A stretch of DNA of 64,000 nucleotides from Adineta ricciae (GCA_905250025.1 CAJNOJ010000235.1:62001-126000), one strand, 5' to 3'. Counted from the stretch's first letter, positions 42,901-53,551 are shown. The notes: a model not told the origin generated them from the sequence alone. Made by a program: numbers and translations.

Positions 42901-43305
42901 CTTCATCAATATATAAATTATCCAAACATTTCCATTCCTCGTTCTATCACATCAAATCACTTTCCATCAAACACAACTATTCATGAATTGATAACATATG
43001 CATTTACTGAACAATGGAAAACACAAACGAACTATTCAAAATACTATCATCAATGTTTACCCTCCTCATGTTCATACACCTACACTAAAAAGTTCGATAT
43101 CTTGTACATCATGACACTTTTTCTTAGTCTTCAAGGTGGTTTAACGTTAGTTCTGGAATGGATCTGTCCAAAACTGATTCTAACTGTAGTAAAAATGTCT
43201 GAATATTATCGTAGAAAACACAGAATATCAATCCATCCGATGCATTCACTTTCAATCACATCAGATCGTCTCGAATGCATTGCTGATCTTCAAACATCCA
43301 AGTGA
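36929..43305 (+). CDS. Three-module TM-ectodomain-TM membrane protein
   Basis: Family not recognised. Exons 36929-37094, 37542-38450 (interrupted, see below), 38500-39054, 39118-39427, 39488-39622, 39703-40310, 40713-40978, 41274-41608, 41664-42031 and 42307-43305. Without the inserted element (37612-37996 plus one TSD) and one copy of the 222-bp duplication at 37893-38335, they sum to 4035 nt, 1344 aa, every phase consistent and no stop. Three homologous modules of about 441, 448 and 455 aa follow each other. Each has RxYxxL then TM1, a CxCS motif, VCSS or ICSS plus W, a large glycosylated ectodomain, a CxPxxCxYS-type pair and TM2 with a GG (SLYGGLTIVL, SMVGGMTLSL, SLQGGLTLVL). Topology recalls DEG/ENaC channel subunits, but similarity is weak. 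Introns joining modules A-B (60 bp) and B-C (55 bp) are in phase 1. Confidence 0.7.
37120..37490. repeat. GATCCG-rich foldback repeat inside intron
   Basis: Left arm about 37125-37245 and right arm about 37310-37490 are imperfect reverse complements: CCTGGaaACGGAATtGCATTGG on the left pairs with the same block in the reverse complement of the right. Both arms are dense in GGATCCGATCGGATCC-like palindromes. The element lies wholly within the phase-1 intron 37095-37541 of the three-module gene. Non-coding; class unknown. Confidence 0.75.
37612..37996. mobile_element. Mutator-like foldback element (385 bp) in an exon
   Basis: Termini ATCGGTGTGAAGCTAGCACG and its reverse complement, arms of about 170 bp and a loop of about 40 bp, flanked by ATCGAACAT at 37603-37611 and 37997-38005. 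Long inverted arms with a 9-bp duplication are the signature of nonautonomous Mutator-like (MULE) elements. It lies in the coding exon just after TM1 of module A; element plus TSD adds 394 bp and breaks the frame. Confidence 0.88.
37893..38335. repeat. 222-bp direct duplication around a single N
   Basis: 37893-38113 and 38115-38335 are identical by eye, separated only by N at 38114. The unit includes the right part of the MULE and 108 bases of host exon. The pattern is that of an unmerged contig overlap. Confidence 0.92.
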
Positions 43306-43357
43306 TTCAAGGACAGTTTAACTTTTGATGTGTTAAGCTTGAATTTGTTCTATTTAG

Positions 43358-45127
43358 ACGAACAACTGTTTCATCAACTTGGCGTTATTCGAAACTAATC
43401 TTGTTAGTTGTTTCATTGATATTACTGTTGATCAGTATTGTGATATTTTCCGTTTATTATGCGAGAAAAGGTAGAAGAATTCAGTTTTCTGATAATTATG
43501 CAGAAATATTGTCTTGAATAGTTTCATTGATGGATGAAACACTAGATCGAAACGAAAGTACAACAAGTACAACGACGTCCACATCTTCGACTGTAACAAG
43601 TGAGATCCCTTGCGTATAAAATAGAGTCTATGCCGTCCGTGTGTCCGCACTTCTCTCATTGGATAAAAGATCGGCGAGATCAGAAAATTCAAATACGAGT
43701 TCAACGAGAAAGGATCGATGCGATTGTTAAAGGAAAATTGTACTTGTTTCATACATTCGAATATTGAGTCGAATGATGAACATCGTTTAAAAAAAAGATC
43801 AGTTTTAGAAGGAAGATAAGTCACAAAAACAAATTCTTTCTTTATTCTTGTAGAAACATTTTGTCGAGATAAGTTTCAGCTGGTATCAACCAACATTTCT
43901 TGTCGGGATCGCATCGTGGAACGGTTTACTGTGACAAGTGGCGACTTCAACAATGATAAACGAATAGATCTTGTATATTCTTGTAAATCTGGTAGAAATG
44001 AGAAGATGGTGGTATCGCTCAATAATGGAAACGGAACATTTTCTGATTCTATGACCTTCGTCTTGCCGAGATATCATTGGGTAAAATATATTTATATTGC
44101 TGATGTTAATAATGACAATCGATCTGATATACTTTTAATAACGCAAATCACTGGTATGCAGGTAAAGTTGATGGTATTATTAGGGAATGGCAATGGAACT
44201 TTTCAAAATTCGACGATGTTGTCGTTTGGTGGTATTGGTAAAATGATTACAGCCCATATCGCCGACTTGAATAATGATAATCGATTTGATGTGTTTCTAG
44301 CAGAGAAGTTTAGTGAGAAGATAATGTTAACCACTGTATTAGGCTGTGGTGATGGTACATTTCAAACACAGCCTGTAATATCGTCTATGGTATTTAGAAG
44401 CGATATAGCTGAAATGATGCTACTTGATGTTAATAAGGATACTGTGTTGGACATCGTTGTGCGTTATGTTTCGTTTAAGAATATTCATATAATGTTTGGA
44501 CAGAATAATGGAAGTTTTTCACCCGAAGTTTCATTAATGAAAAACGAACTGATATCAGGACCGTTATCTGTTATCGATAGTAACAATGATGGCTATCTGG
44601 ATATTGTTCTATACAGTATCGAATCTTTGCATATCCATGTTTTTTTTGGAAGTGCAAATGGAACATTTGAAATGCAAACACCATTCTTCACCAATTTTGC
44701 CTCCTCTAATAAATATCTAATAACTGGCGGCTTTAATAGTAACAATCAATCTGACATTGTCGTTGTTTACAGTGGGGAAGATGTTGAATGTATAGTCTAC
44801 AATTATATTAATGGTAGTTTTCAAGGGAATGAGAGAAATATTATAAAATCACTTGGAATAATACATAAAATTGTTGTGTGTGATATAAATAATGATAGTC
44901 ATTTGGATATTGTTGTTTACAGTCATCCAACTTACACTATCGATATATTGTTTGGAGATGGAAACAATCGATTTTCTGCACAAATGATTTATTCGAATGA
45001 GGACTATCTCGATTGGTTTGATGTTCTCGACCTGAATAATGATAATCACGGAGATATAGTCACTATTAATAGACCAACGATGCTTATTAACGTTCTGTTA
45101 TATAAACGTGAATGCTCTATCTACTGA
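43358..45127 (+). CDS. Type II membrane protein with FG-GAP/VCBS propeller
   Basis: Exons 43358-43470, 43522-43599 and 43854-45127, phases consistent. First a short basic segment and a transmembrane helix (LILLVVSLILLLISIVIF), then a Thr/Ser stalk (STTSTTTSTSSTVT), two Cys around RDKFQLVSTNISC, and about eight FG-GAP/VCBS repeats with calcium-binding D-x-N-x-D loops: DFNNDKRIDLV, DVNNDNRSDIL, DLNNDNRFDVF, DVNKDTVLDIV, DSNNDGYLDIV, GFNSNNQSDIV, DINNDSHLDIV, DLNNDNHGDIV. This predicts an extracellular integrin-alpha-like beta-propeller. No ATG lies in frame before the TM exon; the only good way in is splicing from the preceding gene (GT at 43303), or a start at the Met of the second exon, which would lose the TM. 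Listed as 5' incomplete. Confidence 0.75.
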
Positions 45128-45666
45128 AATAAACGTCAAAGGAACATTTCTGCTTTGACATCTGACTGCTTTTCTAAAATATTTCGTAGTAATTAAAAAT
45201 ACATTGAATGATTTCATCGGATTTGGAACAACGGGTGATATCTTTTCTTTTATCACTTGCGGTCTTACACATATGCAGAATAATCTATTCTGTTTCTGAT
45301 GTACGTATTAAATTGCATACGGCGTTAAAGGATAAAACTGGAATATTTTATCTGCGTCTATTCTGACTTTTATCTATGCTTACTTAGTTAGACTTTTAAT
45401 TCTCAATCTTCTTTTTTGTTGTATCAGTCTAAATGAATCAACTTTTTCTCAAGTATTCTAACGCATTTCGCTCTATTATTTTCTCCTTACCTCATTGTTA
45501 CTGCTTTTGCCCACTATGGCTCATCTTTTTTAAGCTGCTTTGTTTTTCACCGAATGTCGGAATGCTCATATTGACGCTCACAGTTTAAAAATAAAGAAAT
45601 ATTTGTCAACTTTTAGCTTACAGCAACAATAACTGTAGTTCGTGTACTAATTATTAAGCATGATGA

Positions 45667-45773
45667 GAATTGTCATTCGATATGTAGATTTTACTCTTGA
45701 CTATAATATAGCAGCATTACTATTTGTTCCTGGTTGCTTAGCAGTAGCTGGTGCTGCCGGTGATTTCCTGTAA
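45667..45773 (+). pseudogene. Relic of the 5' end of the GTPase-sHSP gene
   Basis: Aligns with about 50671-50775, the 5' leader and first about 20 codons of the gene at 50713. The ATG is ATA here; the frame reads AALLFVPGCLAVAGAAG against AALPFVLGGLAVAGGSG, then stops. Same orientation, 5 kb upstream. Confidence 0.75.
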
Positions 45774-45852
45774 CTTTATCCTATGACAATTCGTTCTACT
45801 GGCTTTTACTCTCATTCAAATCGTCATACGCCCTCATCGATACCCACACCCT

Positions 45853-46010
45853 TTATCTAGTGAATCAATGTAGGATAAGAACGATAAAAAACATGCAACA
45901 TTACACTAAATACAGTGTTAGTTATCTATTGGCTATCCATGTTCCATTTTATTCTATTTGTGCAAAGGAATGCGAATTGTTAGGATCCGAGGTCATCTCA
46001 TACATGACAT
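45853..46010 (+). repeat. Dispersed repeat, copy 2
   Basis: Partner of 33178-33361, same strand, 12.7 kb away, with scattered substitutions and a shortened centre. Non-coding. Confidence 0.7.
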
Positions 46011-47684
46011 ACATATATACCATCTATCATAGACGAAAGCTATCTCTAAAGAGCCTGTCGTTTTTGATGATCTTCAAAATTTAACTATCTTATTATAACC
46101 AAAATTGATCAGTACATTAAGTGAAAGTTGTTTTAATAATATTTAATAAGATCGTATCTGGCGATCAAGCGATATTTATAACAATCTGTAGCGGTGAGTT
46201 CGATTGTTATAGTATAATAGCACAGTGCTGCACATGTAGTTATACCAACGGGAAAAAGTTGATTTAAATCATTCAAAACTCAAATTTAAATCAAATAAAT
46301 CACAAATCATTTCCCCTCCCCCCTTGGGAAACAGCTTAAAATATTCGTTTTTGCTAATTGTACAGCCGCTAGTTAGACGACTCACAGATGATGATCATTG
46401 TTCATAATTCAGTTATGCAGAAGCATTTTCGAGCTACTTTTTAATAATATAAACAGTTACCGGTTTGAAGGAAGCAATTAATTTAATAACATCAGTAAAT
46501 ACTGTTAGCAGCGTCTTATCACCTAGACACGATACGTATTCATACCCAGATCAAAGAAATTATGTTCATTCATGTGGTTCTTAATCCGTAGGTATATACA
46601 AGTCATCATCGCGTAAAGTAGGACAAAGTGCAGCAGGATCTATACGAATATCATCTATCAAAATATTATTGAGTGCTGCTTCTGGAAAAGAATTTTTTCA
46701 CTTTTTATCCGATTAACTGATGAGTTTTATTACCTTCTTCCTTCGAAAATAGATAGTTAACCTATTAATAAAAATGAAATGGTAATCAATATCAAATGGG
46801 AAGAAAAGCAAAATCAAAGTAGACGGAGCGTATAAATCTAAATGATATGATAAAATATTTCTACGACAAGTACTCAGTACGTGTTTCAAAAATCCACAAT
46901 AAGATGATGTTCTTACTGGCGTTTCAATTTGAACGAAGAGGTTTTCATACCATCAATTAATAACTAATTAACAAATCATTTTATTGCAGAACTTCTCTGT
47001 AATTTTCTTTAGTTAAATGCATAATATCTTCAATGATGTGTACTGTAATAAGCGTAAATATGTTTGGTAGTCTTTGAGGTAATGAATAGAATAAAGTTGG
47101 CCCTTTTCTTAATCTATGCAGGGAATTTTGTCACATCGAGCAGTTTTTAATCTATACGTAGCTATTTCTTAAACTTTGTTCACTTGTGAGGTTGTCCAAT
47201 TCCGCTAATGACATACTTTTTTGACATTTCGTATATTTTCAAAGCCATTTTTCACCACGTCGATGTATTCAAAATCTGTAAACATATGTGTGCGACAAAA
47301 TACAAACACAAAATTCTCAAAGCTAAATTCACGACATAAACAAAAAAGTCAGTATACATCATGATTACTCCTAATAACATATTTACCGTTTTGTTATCTA
47401 TTTTTATTACACATGGTTCTATTCACATATTTTTTTCCGTTTTACCTCTACAATATGGCATTTTCGCCTTATCATCACGATAAGAATACTGGATCAATTG
47501 TATGCGATATCTAAAATACTCTTGCTTTTCTATTTTCTGCATTACAATGACTCTATGAATAATTCCATGGCAAACAGAAAAATATCCGTAATATAAGTTA
47601 CTTGAATCTCAAAAGCAATACTTTCCAATAACTAACAAAAAACATCAGAAGTCGCTGTTGTGCATATATCTGATATTAGAACAA

Positions 47685-49613
47685 ATGGCTATTGTTGATA
47701 AATTATTTTCATTAAAGGAGATAACATCATCTAAGTTGTCAAAGAACAATCTGGAGACATATTCCCTTCTCTGGCTTGATTCGTTGGTTGATTGCAAGGA
47801 AAATATTGATGCACAAGTAAAACTTCGATCATCAATCAATCACTTGGCAGTATTCAAAGAAACTGATCAATGTGAACAACATATTCAATCACTTTCTCAA
47901 CAAGATCGAGCTGTCTTGATTGTTAATAATTCATTGGGTCAACAATTAGTGCCACGAATTCATCAATTTCGTCAAATCGTTTCGATATTTATCTATTGTA
48001 AAGATCAAGAGGAATATCAACAGTGGACTAAATCATTCAGCAAGGTACTAAATTTGACAAAAATATTCATAACTCGAGACTGTAGTTTTAGATTAAAAGC
48101 ATCATTGTTCAATTGGATGAACTAATTACTCAGATTCAATCTGGACAAATTCGACGAGTTCAAAATAAAGTTGATGAACCGATTTCAATTAACATTTTTA
48201 ATATGAATATTGATTATGGACAATCGACAGGTAAACTCAATGGTGAATTTGTTCATTCACAATTACTTATTGATTCTCTTCTTCGAATGAAATCGAGTGC
48301 GACTGATAAGAATGATCTCGTATCATTATGTCGAAAAGAATATTATGATAATAATACTCAATTAGGTATTGTTCAGGAGTTCGAAGAGAATTACTCATCC
48401 GATCGATCATTGTGGTGGTATACAAAAGAAACATTTCTCTATCGATTATTAAATAAAGCTCTTCGTGTACAGAATATTGATTTGCTTTTTCTTTTTCGAT
48501 TCTTTATTCGTGATATCGAACGAGAACTTAATCAACATCGATGCTTAACATCCCTTCTACTTTATCGTGGTCAACTGATGTCCAATAAAGAATTACAAGT
48601 CTTGAAAGATTCTATTGGGCAGCTTATTTCGATGAATTCATTTCTTTCGACAAGTATTAATCGTTCATTGGCAACTTTCTATCTTGGTGAGTCTACTGTT
48701 AATGATGATTTACAAAAAGTATTGTTCGAAATCGATGCTGATTGTACAAGACAAGGTGTAAAACCATTTGCCAATATTTCATTACTGAGTACTAATGATG
48801 TTGGGATCAATCTTCCGAATTAATAATATATATTGTAATGAAACTGTTGTATGGATCATTCAAATGAGTCTTTGTAGTGATAACGATCACGATTTAAAGA
48901 CAATTTTTGATCATATGAAAAACGAATTAGCAGATGGTGGAGAAACAAATCTTCTTTCATTCGGTCATGTACTTCGTGATATGGGGAAATATGATGATGC
49001 AAATAAATATTATCATCGACTACTCAATGAATTACCTGATGATCATGAAGATATTGAGAGATGTTATCATGCACTTGGAAGAGTAGCTAAAGAGCAAGGT
49101 GACTATGATTCAAGTCTAAAATGGCATCACAAATCGCTTGAGATTATGCAACAAACATTGAGATCGGATCACCCAAATATTGCAAAAACTTGCTATGCTA
49201 TTGGAAATGCTTATCGAAAGAAAAATGATTTCCAACGAGCATTAGAATCGTACAAAAATGCATTGACAATTGTAAAGCAAGCTTTCGGAGAAGATCATCC
49301 AAAAGTAGCCTACGGCTTTGGAAACATGGGTCTTGTTTATGATTTAGAGAAAAAACATTTAGAAGCACTTGAATGTCATCAGCAAGGATTGACTATTTTA
49401 GAAAAGCATCTTCCTGCTGATCATCCTGATTTGGGTAAATCACACAACAATATCGGAGAAGCTCATTATTCTCTTGGCCACTATGATCTTGCACTAGAAA
49501 ATTTTCAATTAGCACTGAAAATCTTTCACAAATCTCTTCCACCTCAACATCCCGCTACCATACACGTACTCAATAATATGAGTCATTTTCATGATGATAG
49601 AGGTGGTTTTTAA
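47685..49613 (+). pseudogene. ADP-ribosyltransferase/TPR gene with lost ExE motif
   Basis: Second member of the ART/TPR family. Exons 47685-48044 and 48092 onward (47-bp intron in phase). The N-terminal domain (RAVLIVNNSLGQQLVPRI) and ART region are clear: LWWYTKETFLYRLLNKALRV, YRGQ for the Arg motif and FLSTS for the Ser motif. After FANISLLS the sequence jumps to MMLGSIFRINN in another frame: the stretch that in the paralog reads SSEEEVLF is missing, so the catalytic glutamates are gone and the frame ends at 48823. The downstream frame (from about 48795 to 49613) keeps five or six TPR units (YHALGRVAKEQGDYDSSLKW, CYAIGNAYRKKNDFQRALES, NNIGEAHYSLGHYDLALENF). Unless the deletion is an assembly error this copy cannot catalyse ADP-ribosylation. 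Confidence 0.8.
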
Positions 49614-50712
49614 GAACCTTTATCATTATAATTATGAAAAAGTAAAGATTATTCGTCAACACGTTCTATCCTCTTCACATTCTGATATTGTTTTGATCGA
49701 GCAAAATATCGTACGTATTTCATATAACTTCAAATACAACCTTCCTCATTCAAATCTTGAAGACGTCTAAGGAGGAATATGTTCATATCTTTCTCACTCT
49801 TAGCTATACATAACGTATAAATCTCTTCGTAAATAAATGAAATCTGATGAAATTAAACGAATTACTAGCCTCAATTGATTTAAAGTTGTTCTGCCATGTT
49901 TCAAGAGTGTGAATGACTGAACTTGATATATCTCAAATCAAAACATGACTTCACTTGACTTGGGTCGAAAAGTCGATGACTTGCCTATCTCTCGTTGCTC
50001 CATATGTATCATTTATAGAGATATTCAGACGAAGTTAATCTTTCCTCTAGTAGAGAGTTAAATATCTGGTGTTCTAAATTTACTGTTGTATATTTTAAAT
50101 CGATATTCACCGTTATCTGAGTTTTGTTATGCTATTAGCGCGTATTTGATTTTGAAGAACTTTCGATCTATCTGCTGAGTAGGTTGACAAATGTTTTTGC
50201 TGACTTCTGCGCTTTCTTCTACTAAAAAAACCATTTAATAATTCTATTGAAAGTAAATAGAAGAGAATGTCTTTTTTTAAATCTGCCTATTGAATCATAT
50301 ACCATGCTCAAGAATACAATATGCGCATTACGTTTAGCTTTGTTCTCAACTATGCTAACAACGGATGTTTTATCAGGCCTTTAACTCATACGCATATCTT
50401 TTATCATATCATAGATGACTCACTTTTGATTAAGAATTATGATTTGCTTTATTTATGTTGTTTTTTTTTCTCCAATTGAAAGGATAGGTTTTTTCCCTTT
50501 CCTTCTATCCACCTCGTCCGAGGCTTTTGTTGTCCGTGATTATTGGAATATTCCGACCTATATTTCATTTTGAATGTATATATATATATTCAATCATCTA
50601 CGATAAAAAGACTCATAAATATACTCTGGTTGAATATTATACAGTCCATTATTACTTGTTCAGTACGTTAATAATTGTCATATCATATATAGATTTTAGC
50701 TTTGAATTTAGT
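49614..50712. other. Intergenic, nothing certain
   Basis: 1.1 kb upstream of the GTPase-sHSP gene. A GAAtaTTC pair at 50546-50553 has the form of a minimal heat-shock element, but so short a match can be chance. Confidence 0.45.
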
Positions 50713-52140
50713 ATGGCTGCACTACCATTTGTTCTTGGTGGGCTAGCAGTAGCTGGCGGTAGTGGCAAATTAATTTGGGATAAATTTAAGAAAGTGCCAC
50801 CAAATACACCATATGATATTGTCGTTCGTTTGAATAGCCTTCTTGCATTAAAAACATCAGGATGGGACATTTTACTCAGTGAAAATGCGAGAAGCGCTTC
50901 ACTGCAAGATTCAACAGCGGACAATGCTCGTGGTTTAGTTGTTGGAGTACTTGGTTCATACAATCGTGGCAAATCATTTTTGCTCAATTTACTCTGTCTT
51001 TCAAAACTACCTAGCGGAAATTTGATTAGTACCGAAGGTATTTCAATCACGATACCAAAGAAAACTGGTGAAAATGTCATTTTCATTGATACCGCTGGCA
51101 CTGACACAGCTATCCCAAAAGATAAACTTGCTGATAAGAAAGCAACTGAAGCTCTTCTAAGAGAAGTAGCTCTCCATTTATCTTCATTTATTATTATCGT
51201 TGTTAATCGCTTACGAGCTACTGATCAAACATACATTCAACAGGTATTACAGCATGCTAAAAAATCCCAACAGGAAAAAGAGATCATCATTGTTCATAAT
51301 TTAATGGATGTGGAAACAGTTGAAGATGCAAATAAAGTAATTCAAAAAGAAGTTGAACAACTTTTCGACAGTATAAAAGACAAGATGAAATTACAAATGG
51401 GAAACCAGCAATCATCAGTGGAATTTTTCCGTTCAGAAAACAACGGAATCAAACTTCGACATTTTGTTTTGACAAAAGTTGGATCTCCTTCGGCTCAAAT
51501 CTGGAATCAACAAAGTATCGATGGAATTATGAATATTTTACAAGGAGCAACCAACACAAGACGAAATCTCAACGTTATTGGCGAAATGATCAATTTTATC
51601 AATACAAAACTGCCGCAAATCTTTATCACTGAAAAGGGTGAGGGTGAGGGTTCTCAACAAAAATTCGAAGTACAACTGAACGCAAAAAAAACAAACATTG
51701 TACTGTCTCAACGTCAAGAATTAGAAGATCTTTCACTAAATCCTGTCGAATTAACTCTTTCACCGAACCTTGCCTATGATGAAGCCGGTTATTTCATCGG
51801 AATCGGTTCTATAGATCATGGGCAATGGCAACCATTTTACGATTTATATGAAACCGATGATGACATTTATGTGATTATTGATCTTGCTGGTTTTAAAAAA
51901 GAAAATGTGAAAATTAAAGTTATGGAAAAGGCTATTGTTTTGGAAGGTTCTAGAGACGATCTAAAAACAAAGTTACAACAATCAGTTGTTCATCATCAAA
52001 AAATTCCTTTCGGAAAGTTTAAATTAGATATTCCACTGCCCGCTGAAATTGAAACTGTTGGAACTAAATTGGAACGCGATGATGGTTTATACAAAATCAA
52101 ATGTCCAAAAAAGAAAGTTATAGTCGTATATTTAGAGTAA
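50713..52140 (+). CDS. Dynamin/GBP-like GTPase fused to Hsp20 domain
   Basis: Single-exon gene, 475 aa. A short hydrophobic Gly/Ala-rich N-terminus (FVLGGLAVAGGSG) could insert in or touch a membrane. The G domain has the P-loop GSYNRGKS at residues 81-88, a switch-I Thr in STEGISITIPKK, DTAG at 126-129 and a G4-like HNLMD. GBP/atlastin/dynamin-type GTPases share the GxxxxGKS and lack a canonical NKxD. From about residue 374 the protein is a small heat-shock (alpha-crystallin) domain: PFYDLYETDDDIYVIIDLAG, FKKENVKIKV, then the C-terminal strand region GKFKLDIPLPAEIET and DDGLYKIKCPKK, in the bacterial/plant class-A style. The fusion is in one uninterrupted reading frame. A longer frame from 50527 exists, but the relic at 45667 aligns to the 50713 start. 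Confidence 0.85.
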   Translation: MAALPFVLGGLAVAGGSGKLIWDKFKKVPPNTPYDIVVRLNSLLALKTSGWDILLSENARSASLQDSTADNARGLVVGVLGSYNRGKSFLLNLLCLSKLPSGNLISTEGISITIPKKTGENVIFIDTAGTDTAIPKDKLADKKATEALLREVALHLSSFIIIVVNRLRATDQTYIQQVLQHAKKSQQEKEIIIVHNLMDVETVEDANKVIQKEVEQLFDSIKDKMKLQMGNQQSSVEFFRSENNGIKLRHFVLTKVGSPSAQIWNQQSIDGIMNILQGATNTRRNLNVIGEMINFINTKLPQIFITEKGEGEGSQQKFEVQLNAKKTNIVLSQRQELEDLSLNPVELTLSPNLAYDEAGYFIGIGSIDHGQWQPFYDLYETDDDIYVIIDLAGFKKENVKIKVMEKAIVLEGSRDDLKTKLQQSVVHHQKIPFGKFKLDIPLPAEIETVGTKLERDDGLYKIKCPKKKVIVVYLE

Positions 52141-52499
52141 ACATTTTTATACACAAATTAAGCCTGAAAATTATTTTATCTTTTCTCAATTTTTTCGATT
52201 TCATTTCTTCTTTGAATTCATTAAACCCATTCAACTTCAGATATGCATATACATATATCCCAAAGCAATTGTGATGTCCTTTGTTGAAAAATAAAGAACA
52301 AATCTCATCAAATTACTTGATAAATACAACTGCGATTTGTTTCGACTACGATAAATCCGAACACAGAAATCATAATAAAAGCTAAACGAGCATTTGTTAA
52401 ACCGTGACTCTCCTGAAAAATTAAATCGACTCACTCTGGATAACTCCAATGATCGATATCCAGCAGAGACCTATTGAAATACCAATGACATGCTTTGAT

Positions 52500-52830
52500 A
52501 TGATGTGATGAATGATCGAACAAGGTATGCACTTTCCGGAGATACGAACATTGAGCTCTCTATATCGGCTATGATGAATTTGTTGAAGTGACTAACTTAG
52601 GCCCTTTTCGAGCAGAAATAATCCAAAATTCTGTTGCTATTGTATTTCGTTATGATGGTGTGACACGAATTAATAATTTTAAGGACAAACAATGATCAGC
52701 GTGCTCGAAGTTCTCTTGGAAAGAAGTTCACATACAATGTTCTTTCTAATAATTGTGAACATTTTGCTCCTAAATACCGATATGGGTGATGCATAAGTGG
52801 TCAAGGAGAAGCTTTCTGGTCAGCAATAAC
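52500..52830 (+). pseudogene. LRAT-domain (NlpC/P60-like) pseudogene
   Basis: Contains the two LRAT signature blocks on the + strand in different frames. The H box at 52549 reads CAT then TGA then ALYIGYDEFVEV, i.e. the expected His-Trp-Ala with Trp changed to stop. The Cys box NNCEHFAPKYRYG lies at 52748-52786. A frameshift separates them and no start or clean exon structure is visible. LRAT/HRASLS proteins are thiol acyltransferases or phospholipases. Confidence 0.65.
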
Positions 52831-52983
52831 GCTGGAATTCTATGACAGACAATAGTTTCAACAGTGCAACTACTAGATTAGTAAAGATACAAATGAAAAG
52901 CATAAATGATCATGAACACAAAAGAGTTTTTCAAGTAATACTTAAGAATCCAAATAGAAGTACTCTAAGTCTTCGAGTTGAAT

Positions 52984-53240
52984 CTAACCAACGGTCGGTG
53001 TGAATGCAACTTTACCTTGTTCATTCACATAGACTCGAACTCGATCCGTTCGATAATCCATAGTTCCCATCATACCCGGCTCCATAATATGAACATTGGT
53101 AAAACCTGGTTAGAATAGGATATTTACAGATGTGAATCTTTTCTCTTTGAAAACGAACCTGCTTTCTTAATTATCTCGACGGCTTCGTTGCCCTCTCTAC
53201 CAACGAGATGAGACCAATCAGAGGATGCTGAGCCAAACAT
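52984..53240 (-). CDS. Potato-inhibitor-I family protease inhibitor 1
   Basis: Small single-domain serine-protease inhibitor of the chymotrypsin inhibitor 2/eglin fold. Exons 53159-53240 (82 nt) and 52984-53105 (122 nt) give 67 aa. WSHLVGREGNEAVEIIKK matches the W-P-E-L-V-G-K helix start, but the usual Pro-Glu is Ser-His, and MMGTMDYRTDRVRVYVNEQG carries the reactive loop with Met-Asp at the scissile bond and the Arg pair that braces it. The C-terminus PTVG matches the family's VG end. No signal peptide, so it is likely cytosolic. Diverged from its three neighbours (MFGSASSDW start, MGTM in place of MVTM). Confidence 0.88.
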
Positions 53241-53551
53241 ATTCTCTTTGCCAATTTCGTTTTTGTTTAAATGCTCTGTGCAATTGCAACTATCTTTATA
53301 GGTGCGGCAAAAAAGTATCGCTCGAGTGCGATTATTCACATTTATTTGAATATTTACCCTTTGATTAGTATTATTATTGACAATGAAATATTAGCTTTTT
53401 TTTCGAGACATAAGAGTGCCTACGAGTAAACTTACTAGAGACACAGAAAAATGTATGAGAGAAGCCTTGAAGTTGTGAGGGTGAAACATAGTTAAGAAGA
53501 ATTTATTTATTAATACGGTTCGTGCATATGAAACGTCATTTCAATATATTG

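Larger units (their letters stand above)
45128..47684. other. Intergenic with relics
   Basis: 2.5 kb of AT-rich sequence. It holds a relic of the GTPase-sHSP gene (45667-45773), a dispersed repeat (45853-46010) and a C-run near 46314. Nothing else recognised. Confidence 0.6.

Noticed and set aside
50546-50553. Minimal heat-shock element upstream of the GTPase-sHSP gene
   Set aside because: Only one inverted GAA pair; a match this short is expected by chance in a kilobase-scale search.
50527-50712. 62-codon upstream extension of the GTPase-sHSP gene
   Set aside because: Translation is unlike coding sequence, and the relic at 45667-45773 aligns around the ATG at 50713.
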